Assembly: GCA_964486725.1 (NCBI GenBank)
Contig: CAZAOK010000007.1
Location: 1-64,000, forward strand
From: M55B154 sp964486725
GTDB lineage: Bacteria > Spirochaetota > UBA4802 > UB4802
Length of the DNA stretch: 64,000 nucleotides
Reading direction: 5' to 3'
Shown here: piece by piece, positions 43,441 through 53,058 of the stretch
Numbering within the stretch: the stretch's first letter is position 1
Layout: each line of letters begins with the position of its first letter
The notes under the pieces: model-generated
Database searches by the model: none
What the model was told of the DNA's origin: nothing
What the model saw: the letters and a program-made list of their open reading frames with translations, nothing else
Translations under genes and position numbers: made by a program

Positions 43441-44826
43441 ATGAAAAGAACACGTATTGTTGAACTTATTGATGCCGACTCAAATGATTTTGATGTGCTG
43501 GCCAGGGGCTGGGTGCGAACCAGGCGCGAGTCGAAGGATTTCTATTTCATCGAAATAAATGACGGCTCATGCATGAGAAATCTGCAGGTTGTGGTGAGTG
43601 CCGGTATTGAGGGATATGAGGACATGGCCCGTATTGCCACGGGAGCCAGCATCGAGGTTTCGGGCCGGCTTGTGGCCTCACCGGGTGAGGGACAGAAAAA
43701 CGAGGTGCAGGCACAGCGGATCAGTTTGATTGGAGAAGCAGACCCGGATACTTTTCCCCTGCAGAAGAAACGGCATTCTTTTGAATTTTTACGTGAAATT
43801 GCCCATCTTCGGCCAAGAACCAATACCTTCGGGGCGGTTTTCAGGGTTCGTAACGTGCTCTCTTATGCCATTCACACGTTCTTTCAGGAAAAAGGTTTCG
43901 TGTATGTGCATACCCCGATAATCACCGGAAGTGATTGCGAGGGAGCGGGGGAGATGTTCAGGGTGACTACCCTGGACATGAACAGGGTGCCCATGACTGA
44001 AGGTGGGGTTGATTACAGTCAGGATTTCTTCGGTACACAGTCAGGCCTGACGGTTAGCGGCCAGCTTGAGGGTGAGATGCTGTCGATGGCTCTTGGTGAT
44101 GTGTATACATTTGGTCCAACTTTCAGGGCGGAAAATTCAAATACCACCAGGCACCTGTCGGAATTCTGGATGGTAGAACCGGAGATGGCCTTTGCCACCC
44201 TTGAAGACGACTATGCCCTTGCCGAGGAATTTTTGAAGTACATCTTTTCGTATACACTGCGGAACGCTGCAGAAGATATGGAGTTTTTTAATACCAGGAT
44301 AAAAAAGGGGATAATTGACACCCTGCAGCACATCATGGAAAGCCCTTTCGAGGTGATGGAATATAGCGAGGCGGTGAAGCTTCTTTCTGCTTCCGGTGAA
44401 AAATTCGAATACCCTGTAGAGTGGGGCAGTGACCTGCAGACCGAGCATGAGCGCTGGCTGACTGAAAAAAAATGTAAAAAACCTGTGGTGGTTATCAATT
44501 ATCCCAAGGACATAAAGGCATTCTACATGAAACGCAACGATGATGATAAAACGGTACGGGCAATGGATGTTCTGGTTCCCGGTGTTGGTGAAATCATCGG
44601 CGGCAGTGAGCGTGAAGACAGGCTCCGGTTCCTTGAAGACAGGATGAAAGAAATGGGGCTTAACCCGGCGGAGTACTGGTGGTATCTTGATCTTCGTCGG
44701 TATGGTTCGGCTCCTCATGCCGGTTTTGGCCTGGGATTTGAACGGACGGTTCAGTTCATTACCGGGATGCAGAATATTCGTGACGTGATACCTTTTCCAA
44801 GGACCCCGGGGAATGCGCGATTTTAA
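43441..44826 (+). CDS. asnS: asparaginyl-tRNA synthetase
   Basis: A ~461-residue class II synthetase. OB-fold anticodon domain (~1-105; GWVRTRRESKDFYFIEINDG), class II motif 2 FRAENSNTTRHLSEFWMVEPE, and the AsnRS-specific end GLGFERTVQFITGMQNIRDVIPFPRTPGN. It charges tRNA-Asn directly, so an amidotransferase route is not needed for asparagine. An ATG at 43432 would add three residues; neither start has a clear ribosome site. The next gene starts 14 bases before its stop. Confidence 0.96.
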   Translation: MKRTRIVELIDADSNDFDVLARGWVRTRRESKDFYFIEINDGSCMRNLQVVVSAGIEGYEDMARIATGASIEVSGRLVASPGEGQKNEVQAQRISLIGEADPDTFPLQKKRHSFEFLREIAHLRPRTNTFGAVFRVRNVLSYAIHTFFQEKGFVYVHTPIITGSDCEGAGEMFRVTTLDMNRVPMTEGGVDYSQDFFGTQSGLTVSGQLEGEMLSMALGDVYTFGPTFRAENSNTTRHLSEFWMVEPEMAFATLEDDYALAEEFLKYIFSYTLRNAAEDMEFFNTRIKKGIIDTLQHIMESPFEVMEYSEAVKLLSASGEKFEYPVEWGSDLQTEHERWLTEKKCKKPVVVINYPKDIKAFYMKRNDDDKTVRAMDVLVPGVGEIIGGSEREDRLRFLEDRMKEMGLNPAEYWWYLDLRRYGSAPHAGFGLGFERTVQFITGMQNIRDVIPFPRTPGNARF

Positions 44827-46195
44827 ACGAATTACAGTTGAGTATTTTCTGTTGGCGGGTATTGTGGCGGGTCTTGTTTTTTTCGGGGGATGTGTTACCA
44901 CGGGGAAGATGGACGCGCCACTGCCCCCGTCCTCCCAGAGAGAACTGGTTAAGACGATGCCCTGGCAGCTTACCCTGCAGCCGGGGAAAAATGTGCGGGT
45001 ATACATAAACGGCAAGAAAACGACTTATACGTGGATATCACTTGACAAGTCAATGCGGACCATGCGGTTGCAGGTGCCTCTCTACAGGGACAGGCTTGGT
45101 TTTGATCTTGACGTGAAAAAGAAGGGTTACCGGGATTTTTCCGCCCGGGTAATGCTGCAGGGACGGGAATCCCGTTACCTTGATCAACCCTTTTTTGTGG
45201 CCCTTGACCCTGCCGGTAACCAGCACCGCTTTCTGCATTACTGGAAAACCGGGCGGCAGCCCAAGAGCGTACGGTTTATTGATAATCAGCGGGTTGCCGT
45301 TCCTCTGTTGAATGATACCGGCATTGATATTATTAATATTCAAACTGGAAAAACTACCCGGATTGCTCCCCCGGAAAAGTTTGCAGCTAAAGAGGGATTT
45401 GTGGAAAGCCTGGTGATAGGCAGCAAAAATGAACTCTGGATATCACAGATGAACACCGGGGCACTGCATGTGTTTGACAGCAAAAGCCTGGAATATAAAA
45501 AAACTGTACAGACAAAGGGAATTTGGGGAAAGGTGCTGCTGTATGATCAGGGCCGAAAGAGGGTTTATTTCTCTAACTGGGAAAGTAAGGATATATCAGT
45601 TATCGATGCAGACAAATACGAAGAGCTTATCAGGTTACCGGCAAAGGGTGTGCCCAGGGGGATGGTATTGTCAGAGGATGGCAGTTATCTCTACGTATGT
45701 CAATACGGAAGAGATAATGCCGTAGACTGCCGCGGGCGGATGGTGAAAATATCACTGGAAAATAATAAGATTGTATCCTTTTTTGGAACCACTGGTGCCA
45801 AACGTCACGCGGTACCCCTCTACAAAAAAGGTCTTCTTTTCGTTTCAGACATGTCACGGGATGAGGTTGTCCCCTACCGGTTTGATGATGAGCGTTTCCT
45901 CGGGGCTATCGGTGTATATTACCATCCCAATACCATTGTCCTTTCTCCGGACAGGAAAATGCTCTACGTGTCATGCAGGGGGAAGAATAATCCGAAGAGT
46001 TATCTTTTGAAAGGATACGACCTGGGCAGGATATACGTTATTGATACCGTGAAATTGAAGGTTGTTGAATACTGGAAAGGGGGTAACCAGCCAACCGGGC
46101 TTGACGTGTCACCTGATGGCAGGTTCGTGGTTTTTTCAGATTTTCTCGATGACGCGATCAGGGTATACCGGCGGCCCGGTGCATCTTCTCCTTGA
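44813..46195 (+). CDS. beta-propeller lipoprotein (YVTN/YncE-like)
   Basis: A 460-residue lipoprotein (lipobox FFGGC, Cys27). After a strand-rich domain (~55-125), residues ~135-455 are a seven-bladed propeller of the YVTN/YncE type. Repeats such as KDISVIDADKYEELIRLPAKGVPRGM, DLGRIYVIDTVKLKVVEYW and QPTGLDVSPDGRFVVFSD show this. These proteins bind ligands or partners in the envelope rather than catalyse. It overlaps asnS by 14 bases and so is translated from the same mRNA. Confidence 0.8.
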   Translation: MRDFKRITVEYFLLAGIVAGLVFFGGCVTTGKMDAPLPPSSQRELVKTMPWQLTLQPGKNVRVYINGKKTTYTWISLDKSMRTMRLQVPLYRDRLGFDLDVKKKGYRDFSARVMLQGRESRYLDQPFFVALDPAGNQHRFLHYWKTGRQPKSVRFIDNQRVAVPLLNDTGIDIINIQTGKTTRIAPPEKFAAKEGFVESLVIGSKNELWISQMNTGALHVFDSKSLEYKKTVQTKGIWGKVLLYDQGRKRVYFSNWESKDISVIDADKYEELIRLPAKGVPRGMVLSEDGSYLYVCQYGRDNAVDCRGRMVKISLENNKIVSFFGTTGAKRHAVPLYKKGLLFVSDMSRDEVVPYRFDDERFLGAIGVYYHPNTIVLSPDRKMLYVSCRGKNNPKSYLLKGYDLGRIYVIDTVKLKVVEYWKGGNQPTGLDVSPDGRFVVFSDFLDDAIRVYRRPGASSP

Positions 46196-46293
46196 CATAA
46201 ATGTATTTCTGCACTGTAATCAATTACGCAGGGGACGCGTTTTGCTGACAGGCGCCCTTTATGAGATATCGTTACACTGAGAGGGGTACATCT

Positions 46294-46731
46294 ATGAAAA
46301 TGGCCATCGGTTCTGATCATGCCGGGGTGGAACTTAAACGTTTCATACAGGAATCCATACCAGAAGTTGATTTTATTGACGTGGGAACAGATAGCGGGGA
46401 ATCATGTGATTACCCTGATTATATTAAGCTGGTGGCTCAGAAGATACAGCGGGGAGAGGTCGATGCCGGGATCGCTATTTGCGGTACGGGTATCGGCGCG
46501 AGCCTGGTTGCCAATAAACATAAGGGAATACGGGCAGCATTGTGTACCAATGAATTCATGGCGGACATGTCCCGCAGGCACAATAACGCCAATGTTCTTG
46601 TGCTGGGCTCCCGGGTTGTGGGACTTGATCTTGCCCAGAGGATCGCGCAAACTTTCATAAAAAGCGGGTTTGAAGGGGGAAGACATCAAAGGAGACTGGA
46701 TAAACTTGCCGATATAGAGAATAACCAGTAA
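46294..46731 (+). CDS. rpiB: ribose-5-phosphate isomerase B
   Basis: A 145-residue RpiB. It interconverts ribose-5- and ribulose-5-phosphate. Visible are AIGSDHAGVELK, DVGTDSGESCDYPDY, the catalytic-cysteine loop AICGTGIGASLVANK and SRRHNNANVLVLGSR. The ATG at 46294 is the family start, and GAGGGG precedes it. It is part of the long plus-strand run from the GltD-like gene to cca. Confidence 0.96.
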   Translation: MKMAIGSDHAGVELKRFIQESIPEVDFIDVGTDSGESCDYPDYIKLVAQKIQRGEVDAGIAICGTGIGASLVANKHKGIRAALCTNEFMADMSRRHNNANVLVLGSRVVGLDLAQRIAQTFIKSGFEGGRHQRRLDKLADIENNQ

Positions 46732-46753
46732 TTCAATAATAAGGATCGGCGGC

Positions 46754-48418
46754 ATGAAGAATTTCATGAAAAATAGCATTACCACTGCCATACTCCTGGC
46801 AATTCCCCTTCTCATGTCCCTCTCTTATGAGGACATGAGAAGTATTACCTTTTCAGGTAAAGACCTTGACCTGTTCAATGTGCGCCAGGTTGAACTGCCC
46901 GGGGGCGATACCGGGTATACCCTTGGAGATATTGCCTATTCACGTACCACCGTGCCCCTGATATCTGATCTTTTGGTTACCTTCGATACACCGTCACACC
47001 AGATGGTACGTGATGATCTGCAGCACTACCGGGTGAATGATGCTGCCTTCCAGTTTTCTAAACAGAAAAAAGCCCTGGGTAAAGGGTGCGCAAAGTTCTA
47101 CAAAAAAGATCATCGTATTGAGCTGCAGACCGACAAAAACCTCTGGCTCAGCAACTGTAATGACCTGGGATCCTTCTCCATAGAGTTTCGTGTGCTTATA
47201 AATAACCGTAATGATAACGGTATCCTGTTTTCCCGGGTGGGATACACCAGCGGAAGAAAAAATGGAATAGAGATAGTCTGCGAGGGAGATACCATCGTTG
47301 CACGCTTCAGCGGCGTGTTTAAAAACATGGATAATCGGCCTGTGGATGTTACCCTGCAGCGAACCCCAAAGCTCGATGAAGATCGATGGTATCATTTCGC
47401 GGTATCCTTTGATCGACTTTCAGGCAAGCTGTCATCATATATTGACGGTAAACAACATGAATCGGTTTTCGTTTCCGAAAGGGAGGAGCCGTTTATTAAC
47501 GTGTACCGGCCTGCCTTCGTATGTGAAGACCTGCCCCCGGTCATAATTGGGGAAAATTTTTACGGGTGTATGGACGAATTGCGTGTGTCGTACCGGCATT
47601 ATGAAGACCTGGAAAAGGAAACCGAGATAGCCGAATCGCAGTACCGGAAGTCAGGTATGACAGGGAGAATCCCGGTAAACAGGGAAGGGGTGATTACCAG
47701 TCCCGTGTATTCTTTCGATTCTACCGGAACCATGGTAAAACTTTTCAAATGGAAAGAAAAATTGCCCCCGCATACATTTGTATGGATGGAATTTCGAATC
47801 GCTGATAGCCTTTTTGAAAAATCTGACGAGAATCCACGCTGGTATCGGGTGGAAAATGAACAGCGAAATATATACCTGAAAAAGATAAACGGCGGGTATC
47901 TTCGTGGCAAATACTACCAGTGGCGGGCCCACCTTATCGGTTCTCCGGATGGGAACAGGGCGCCGGTTGTTACGGATATCTCCATGCGGTATCAGCTTGA
48001 TGCCTCGCCGGGGGCACCGGTTTTTCTTGAAGCCGAAAGCAGGGATGATGAATCAGTAACACTCAGATGGAAAAAGAATGTTGAGCATGACCTCCTGGGG
48101 TATAAAATTTATTACGGGGTACGGTCGGGGAAATATGATGGTGTAATTTCAGTGGTTGACGGTAAGCCCATCACCAACGAAATGACAAAAGGGGAGAACT
48201 GGGTTACGGTACAGCTTAATAACGAGGTGATCGAAGAGAACAGGGCGCTTGACTCTTCTGGAATTCTTAAGTATCCAGTTTTAAAGAATGGTGTTCTTTA
48301 CTTTTTCTCTGTTACGGCATACGATACGTATAAACCGGGAACGCCGCATAACCATGAATCAGAACATTCAAAGGAGATCTCAACACGGCCTTTCGCTGGA
48401 TCAGAGATTACACGATAG
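46754..48418 (+). CDS. exported LamG/FN3-domain protein
   Basis: A 554-residue exported protein. The N-terminal signal is hydrophobic (ITTAILLAIPLLMSLS). Residues ~115-290 form a LamG/concanavalin-like sandwich (FSIEFRVLINNRNDNGILFSR, RWYHFAVSFDRLSGKLSSYIDG, FYGCMDELRVSYR). Residues ~420-540 fit a fibronectin type III domain (PGAPVFLEAESRDDESVTLRWK). Such proteins bind sugars or surfaces. It overlaps neither neighbour, but the CNB-GH15 gene begins 10 bases after it. Confidence 0.8.
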   Translation: MKNFMKNSITTAILLAIPLLMSLSYEDMRSITFSGKDLDLFNVRQVELPGGDTGYTLGDIAYSRTTVPLISDLLVTFDTPSHQMVRDDLQHYRVNDAAFQFSKQKKALGKGCAKFYKKDHRIELQTDKNLWLSNCNDLGSFSIEFRVLINNRNDNGILFSRVGYTSGRKNGIEIVCEGDTIVARFSGVFKNMDNRPVDVTLQRTPKLDEDRWYHFAVSFDRLSGKLSSYIDGKQHESVFVSEREEPFINVYRPAFVCEDLPPVIIGENFYGCMDELRVSYRHYEDLEKETEIAESQYRKSGMTGRIPVNREGVITSPVYSFDSTGTMVKLFKWKEKLPPHTFVWMEFRIADSLFEKSDENPRWYRVENEQRNIYLKKINGGYLRGKYYQWRAHLIGSPDGNRAPVVTDISMRYQLDASPGAPVFLEAESRDDESVTLRWKKNVEHDLLGYKIYYGVRSGKYDGVISVVDGKPITNEMTKGENWVTVQLNNEVIEENRALDSSGILKYPVLKNGVLYFFSVTAYDTYKPGTPHNHESEHSKEISTRPFAGSEITR

Positions 48419-48428
48419 AAAGGGCGGT

Positions 48429-50669
48429 ATGGTAATGGAAAATAAACTGTATACACTTGGGCAGTTGCAAAACAGGTTATCAAGATTCCCATCTTTTCAG
48501 CACATGTCCCCCTCCACAATTCTTGAAGGAGTTGATTTCTTTTCTGACGTGGATAGTTCTGTCATCGATCAGGTTGCTGACGAGGCGGTTATTTTTGAAT
48601 ATACCGCGGGAAGTCTTATCTGCAGGCATGGAAAGTTCAATGAATGGTTTTACGTGATACTGAAAGGTGAAGTGCAGGCCATAATACCCACTGCCGACAA
48701 CCCGCGCTATGAATTGTTTAAAATTGGCAGGGGTAATTTTTTTGGTGAAGACATACTGTTCAGCTCTGAACCCCGTGAAAGTTCGATATTCGTGGTGGAC
48801 GATGCAACGGTTATTGCGTTGCCTGAAACAGCTATACGTGCAATCGCTTCTTCTTCTGACCGTGTTAAGGGCCTGCTTGACCAGGCTTACATTGACCGAA
48901 AACTCAGAAATGACTTGAGACGTGTGCCCATCTTTACAAGTCTTGATGATGATTTGTTTAACGCGGTACTGGAAAAAGTAGAGCTTGTCAGTCATGAGGC
49001 GGGCGAAGAGATTTTTCGCGAGGGCGCGGCGGGCGATGCTTTTTACCTTATCAGGGACGGTGAAGTAAAAGTATATAGAAATGTGAAGGAAAGCGAAACC
49101 CTGGTTTCCATTCTTGCCGAGGGACAGTTTTTCGGTGAGATGTCACTTCTGCTTGATGATACCCGCAATGCCACCGTGCGTTGCAGCAAAGATTGCGACC
49201 TTGTTAAGTTATCAAGCATGGATTTTCTTGATATAATTAAAGAAAATAAAATGATGCTGGAAGAGCTGCAACAGGTTGTGAAATACCGCAAGAAAAACAG
49301 GGAGGACGTGCTGAAAAATCCACAGCTTGCGGTTATTACCAGGAAACAGCTTGACCTCAACCGGGACATCAACCATCACCTTGACATCCTTTCCCAATGT
49401 ACCATCGATACCGATAAGGGCAGCGCCCTTCTCGCAACACTGCCGGGATCAAGGTATCCTTACGTGTATCCACGGGACAGTGCCTGCGCGTCACGATTTT
49501 TATACAGGCTGGTTTCAAGTTCCATGAAGTCAGGGGATATTGCCTTCAGGCTGCTGTGTGAGATCGCGAGGTTTATACTGCATTGCCAGAGAAGCGACGG
49601 GTACTGGGGACAGCGGTATGGAATTGATAATTCGGACAAGGGGATATACCGGCAGGAAGATAACGTGGCCCACGGGGTTATTATTCTCAGCCGATACCTG
49701 CTGGCAGCACGGAAAAGGGGTGTGGATGTACAGAACGCGGAAGCCTTTATTGATGCCATAGACCGTGGCTCTGCCTTTGCCAGGAAAAATTATTATAGAA
49801 ACGAGATCCATTTATTCTATTCTACAACCTCTATTCACGAATCAGCCATCGAGGAAGGGTATTCCATATGGGTGAATTATGCCTACCTGCTCATGCTCAG
49901 GCTTATCAGGGAGGTGGGTGAAGCCTATGGTGTGCTGAACCGGTTTGATGAAGAGATGGAACTTCAGAACGGGTTTGAGGCCATCATCGAGAATGTCTTT
50001 ACCATGTCTGAGCGATTTGTACGGCGGCTCAAACCTGACGGGGTAACCGATCTGCGTCCTGATATAACGCTGATGAGTCCCTTTTTCTTCGGAACGGGTA
50101 TGGAACAGCCTTATTTTCAAGATTCAGAGTTCTTTAGAAATACCATAAGGTTTATTGAGCAGACCCTGTGGGACCCCGATCTTGGAATGCTGCAGCGATA
50201 TCTTCCTTTCATTGAGGACCCGCATACACATATTCACGCGGGTAATGGCCCCTGGATTCAGTACACCTCTATGCTGGCACAGTATTATTATTTTACGGGA
50301 AATATTGAAAAAGGCGATAGAATACTTAATATAATCGACGGGTACGCTTCCCGTGAAGGGTATTTATGTGAGCACCTGACAACCGCCGAGCGTTTTTATG
50401 AATTTAAACGTCTTGAATGGCTGCCGGGAAATGATTTTGATAAAGAGTTTGCCCTTGACATAATGGTTCCCGGTATTACCTATGATCTAATTGTTGAGGA
50501 GCTCAACCACATGAAGAACGCGTATGATGAGATTGACAGGACAATCCTTTCCCAGTCCGAAAATAAATACCTCACCTTCGCGCTGCCCCTTATGTGGTCG
50601 CATGCTGAATACGCGATGGCACGCATGATGCGGCTGGAAAGTGAACTGGCGACGCTTCAGAATACGTAA
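48429..50669 (+). CDS. two cyclic-nucleotide domains fused to GH15-like domain
   Basis: A ~746-residue cytoplasmic protein. Residues ~36-145 and ~165-280 are cyclic-nucleotide-binding domains. The second keeps the phosphate-binding cassette (FFGEMSLLLDDTRNATV), while the first has a changed one (FFGEDILFSSEPRESSI). From ~330 to the end it is an (alpha/alpha)6 barrel like GH15 glucoamylases and phosphorylase kinase alpha: YPYVYPRDSACASRF, YWGQRYGIDNSDKGIYRQEDN, and the terminal PLMWSHAEYAMARM. A nucleotide may therefore control a glucan-acting enzyme or regulator. AAGGG lies just before the ATG; the next ATG (48435) is equally possible. Confidence 0.85.
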   Translation: MVMENKLYTLGQLQNRLSRFPSFQHMSPSTILEGVDFFSDVDSSVIDQVADEAVIFEYTAGSLICRHGKFNEWFYVILKGEVQAIIPTADNPRYELFKIGRGNFFGEDILFSSEPRESSIFVVDDATVIALPETAIRAIASSSDRVKGLLDQAYIDRKLRNDLRRVPIFTSLDDDLFNAVLEKVELVSHEAGEEIFREGAAGDAFYLIRDGEVKVYRNVKESETLVSILAEGQFFGEMSLLLDDTRNATVRCSKDCDLVKLSSMDFLDIIKENKMMLEELQQVVKYRKKNREDVLKNPQLAVITRKQLDLNRDINHHLDILSQCTIDTDKGSALLATLPGSRYPYVYPRDSACASRFLYRLVSSSMKSGDIAFRLLCEIARFILHCQRSDGYWGQRYGIDNSDKGIYRQEDNVAHGVIILSRYLLAARKRGVDVQNAEAFIDAIDRGSAFARKNYYRNEIHLFYSTTSIHESAIEEGYSIWVNYAYLLMLRLIREVGEAYGVLNRFDEEMELQNGFEAIIENVFTMSERFVRRLKPDGVTDLRPDITLMSPFFFGTGMEQPYFQDSEFFRNTIRFIEQTLWDPDLGMLQRYLPFIEDPHTHIHAGNGPWIQYTSMLAQYYYFTGNIEKGDRILNIIDGYASREGYLCEHLTTAERFYEFKRLEWLPGNDFDKEFALDIMVPGITYDLIVEELNHMKNAYDEIDRTILSQSENKYLTFALPLMWSHAEYAMARMMRLESELATLQNT

Positions 50670-50694
50670 TTATAAAATAATCAGAAGTTACATT

Positions 50695-52086
50695 ATGAAT
50701 GTTGTGAAAAAAGAACTGGGTATTAAAAGCCCGTTACGGGAAGAGATACGTACCATACACCGTGTTTTACGTGAAGAAGGGTATGAATGCTACCTGGTGG
50801 GAGGGTCTGTGCGTGACCTGCTGCTGGGGTTTGACGTATATGATTTTGATTTTGCTACCAATGCCAGGCCGGAGGTGGTGAGCCGTCTTTTCCGAAGGGT
50901 GATACCCACAGGGATAAAGCACGGGACGGTAACTGTGCTGATGAAACATGGCACCTACGAGATAACCACTTACAGGTCAGAGGGGAACTACACAGACGGC
51001 AGAAGGCCGGAACATGTTACATTTTCAGACACACTGCAGGAGGACGTACTCAGAAGGGACTTTACCATCAATGGTCTTGCCTATGACCTTGCCGCCATGG
51101 AAATAGTTGATTACGTGAGTGGACTTGAAGACCTGTCGGAGAAACTGATACGTACTATTGGTAACCCCCTTGAACGGTTTTCTGAAGATGGCCTGAGAAC
51201 CTACAGGGCATGCAGGTTTGCCGCACGGCTGAAATTCAGGCTGGATGATGATACTTTCAATGCTATTTCAGAAACCCTGCACGTGGCAGAAAAAGTATCT
51301 GTTGAACGAATACGGGATGAGATTATGAAGATGCTTGAAGCTGAGATTCCATCCATTGGATTGGAATATATGCGCACCTCCGGTCTTATGGCACAGTGTA
51401 TGCCTGAACTTGCCGCGTGTTATGGAGTGGAGCAGAACAAGTACCATATGTTTGATGTGTATTATCACAGCCTTTATTCCTGTGATTCAGCACCGGCAGA
51501 CAAGCCCCTTGTCCGGCTTGCCGCCCTGCTTCACGATATCGGCAAGGTGCCCACAAGACGGGTGGGGGATGACGGTGACTATACATTTTATAATCATGAA
51601 GTTATCGGAACCAGGATGGTTCGCAAAATGATGCGCCGTTTGAAATTTTCAAATGATGATGTGGCGCGGGTGACTAACCTGGTATCCAATCATATGTTTC
51701 ACTATACGCCTGAGTGGACAGACGGGGCGGTTCGGCGCTTCATGCGGAAAGCCGGACTGGAAAACCTGGAAGACCTGTTTGACCTTCGGCTTGCGGACAG
51801 GGCGGGTAACGGTATGCGTGAGGGGATGCCCGAGCCTATTAAAAAGCTGCAGAAACGTATTGGCAAGATCATCGAAGCTGAGAATGCCTTCACCGTGCGC
51901 GACCTGGATATCGACGGTAAAGTACTTATGGATGAATTCAGCCTGAAGCCTGGACCGGTAATAGGGAAAGTGTTAAACGAGTTGCTCGAGAAGGTGCTTG
52001 ACCATCCCGAGCTGAACCGCCGTGATACCCTCGTGGAGATGGCAGGGGAAGTGCTTAAAGACATTGACCACGAGGTAACCACCTGA
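50695..52086 (+). CDS. cca: CCA-adding enzyme / tRNA nucleotidyltransferase
   Basis: A 463-residue class II nucleotidyltransferase. The catalytic GGSVRDLLLGFDVYDFDFATN carries the two metal-binding Asp, RRDFTINGLAYD is the next motif, and YRACRFAARLKF recognises the nucleotide. An HD domain (LLHDIGKVPTRR, later LVSNHMFHYTPEW) follows. It builds or repairs the 3' CCA of tRNAs, which the tRNA-Leu gene here needs. A poly(A) polymerase role cannot be excluded. The ATG at 50695 is used; its ribosome site is weak (AGAAG). Confidence 0.93.
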   Translation: MNVVKKELGIKSPLREEIRTIHRVLREEGYECYLVGGSVRDLLLGFDVYDFDFATNARPEVVSRLFRRVIPTGIKHGTVTVLMKHGTYEITTYRSEGNYTDGRRPEHVTFSDTLQEDVLRRDFTINGLAYDLAAMEIVDYVSGLEDLSEKLIRTIGNPLERFSEDGLRTYRACRFAARLKFRLDDDTFNAISETLHVAEKVSVERIRDEIMKMLEAEIPSIGLEYMRTSGLMAQCMPELAACYGVEQNKYHMFDVYYHSLYSCDSAPADKPLVRLAALLHDIGKVPTRRVGDDGDYTFYNHEVIGTRMVRKMMRRLKFSNDDVARVTNLVSNHMFHYTPEWTDGAVRRFMRKAGLENLEDLFDLRLADRAGNGMREGMPEPIKKLQKRIGKIIEAENAFTVRDLDIDGKVLMDEFSLKPGPVIGKVLNELLEKVLDHPELNRRDTLVEMAGEVLKDIDHEVTT

Positions 52087-52091
52087 GGGGA

Positions 52092-52688
52092 TTAGTTCCC
52101 GGCTATTTTTCCCTGTATATCTATCACGTCCACCGAGTACTTGTCGGGTACGGTTTGCCCGATAAGCTTGTAAACCCCCAGTGAATATTCCTTTGACTTT
52201 CTGCAGTCCCTGATAGCCTGCACCGGGTTTTTCTGGTTCATGGAGTCGCTGGCGCTTTTTAAATTTCTGTAAGCCAGTTTGAAATACTTGTCAACATTTG
52301 GCTTGTCGATATGATCAACCAGATCTTCGGACACCTCGTCATTCACAGCCCGGGTGCGGTTGATGTATTTTTTTGCCAGGTCAACATACAGGTTATGTTG
52401 CATTTTCAGGTACTGGTTGTACTTGTCGATGGCATCCTTGAATTGTGACTGGGTGATCTTTAACTTGCCCATTTTCACAAGCCGCTGTGCCTTGTTAAAC
52501 CGCTCTTTTTCTGAGTCGTCACCGAAATTTTTAACACATACTTCAAGCCGCTGAATCTCTTTTTCGCTTTTTTCGCGAAGCATCTTCGCGTCTGACATAT
52601 CACTGGAATATAGCGGTAGGGCTATGGCCATAAGAAAAAGTACACTTAGAAAAATACTGCATACAGATAATGAATAGCGCTTAGTCAT
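52092..52688 (-). CDS. exported helical protein, unknown function
   Basis: A 198-residue protein with a Sec signal (SIFLSVLFLMAIALPLYSSD, cleavage near residue 29). The mature part is helical, with a TPR-like look (QSQFKDAIDKYNQYLKM, YFKLAYRNLKSASDSMNQKN). It probably sits in the periplasm. It converges with cca, with only 5 bp between the stops. I do not recognise a named family. Confidence 0.65.
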   Translation of the reverse strand: MTKRYSLSVCSIFLSVLFLMAIALPLYSSDMSDAKMLREKSEKEIQRLEVCVKNFGDDSEKERFNKAQRLVKMGKLKITQSQFKDAIDKYNQYLKMQHNLYVDLAKKYINRTRAVNDEVSEDLVDHIDKPNVDKYFKLAYRNLKSASDSMNQKNPVQAIRDCRKSKEYSLGVYKLIGQTVPDKYSVDVIDIQGKIAGN

Positions 52689-52814
52689 GGTGCCATCCTC
52701 CTGGACTCTTGTCTTTAGTTTTATGTATCAGACTATACCTGTATGTATATGTTAAGTCAATCAGAATGTGCGGGTTTTGGAGTATCATGATGGAATTGAA
52801 ATGTAAAAAATCAA

Positions 52815-52966
52815 GTTACTACTAAGCTATTATCAGAATATAGATCATTTTCTATATAATGAACAGATCTAGACATGGTTCCCCCCGCCTTCGGCGGGGG
52901 GAACCATCATATTTTTATTCATTTCACGGTAATTAAATCTTTTAATCATGACAGCTGAGTAGTTAC
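52815..52966. repeat. MITE-like element, full copy with altered stem
   Basis: Termini GTTACTACTAAGCT and AGCTGAGTAGTTAC face each other. The central stem is ATGGTTCCCCCCGCC (52875-52889) with GGCGGGGGGAACCAT (52893-52907). Its outer pairs differ from the other copies but remain fully paired. It fills most of the gap between 52688 and 53059; the rest shows no gene. Confidence 0.85.
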
Positions 52967-53058
52967 AAAATCAATATTATACTTGACCTGAAGTTAAAAC
53001 AAATATCAAATTCGGATAATTTTCAATACATATCATTGATGATTGGTGCACCTGGCAA

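Noticed and set aside
44137..45015. 292-residue ORF antisense to asnS and the propeller gene
   Set aside because: It is a mirror of two well-supported genes; composition is that of a shadow frame.
52092..52688. Homology of this exported protein to the one at 3998-4717
   Set aside because: Both are exported helical proteins of similar size, but no block of shared residues could be seen.
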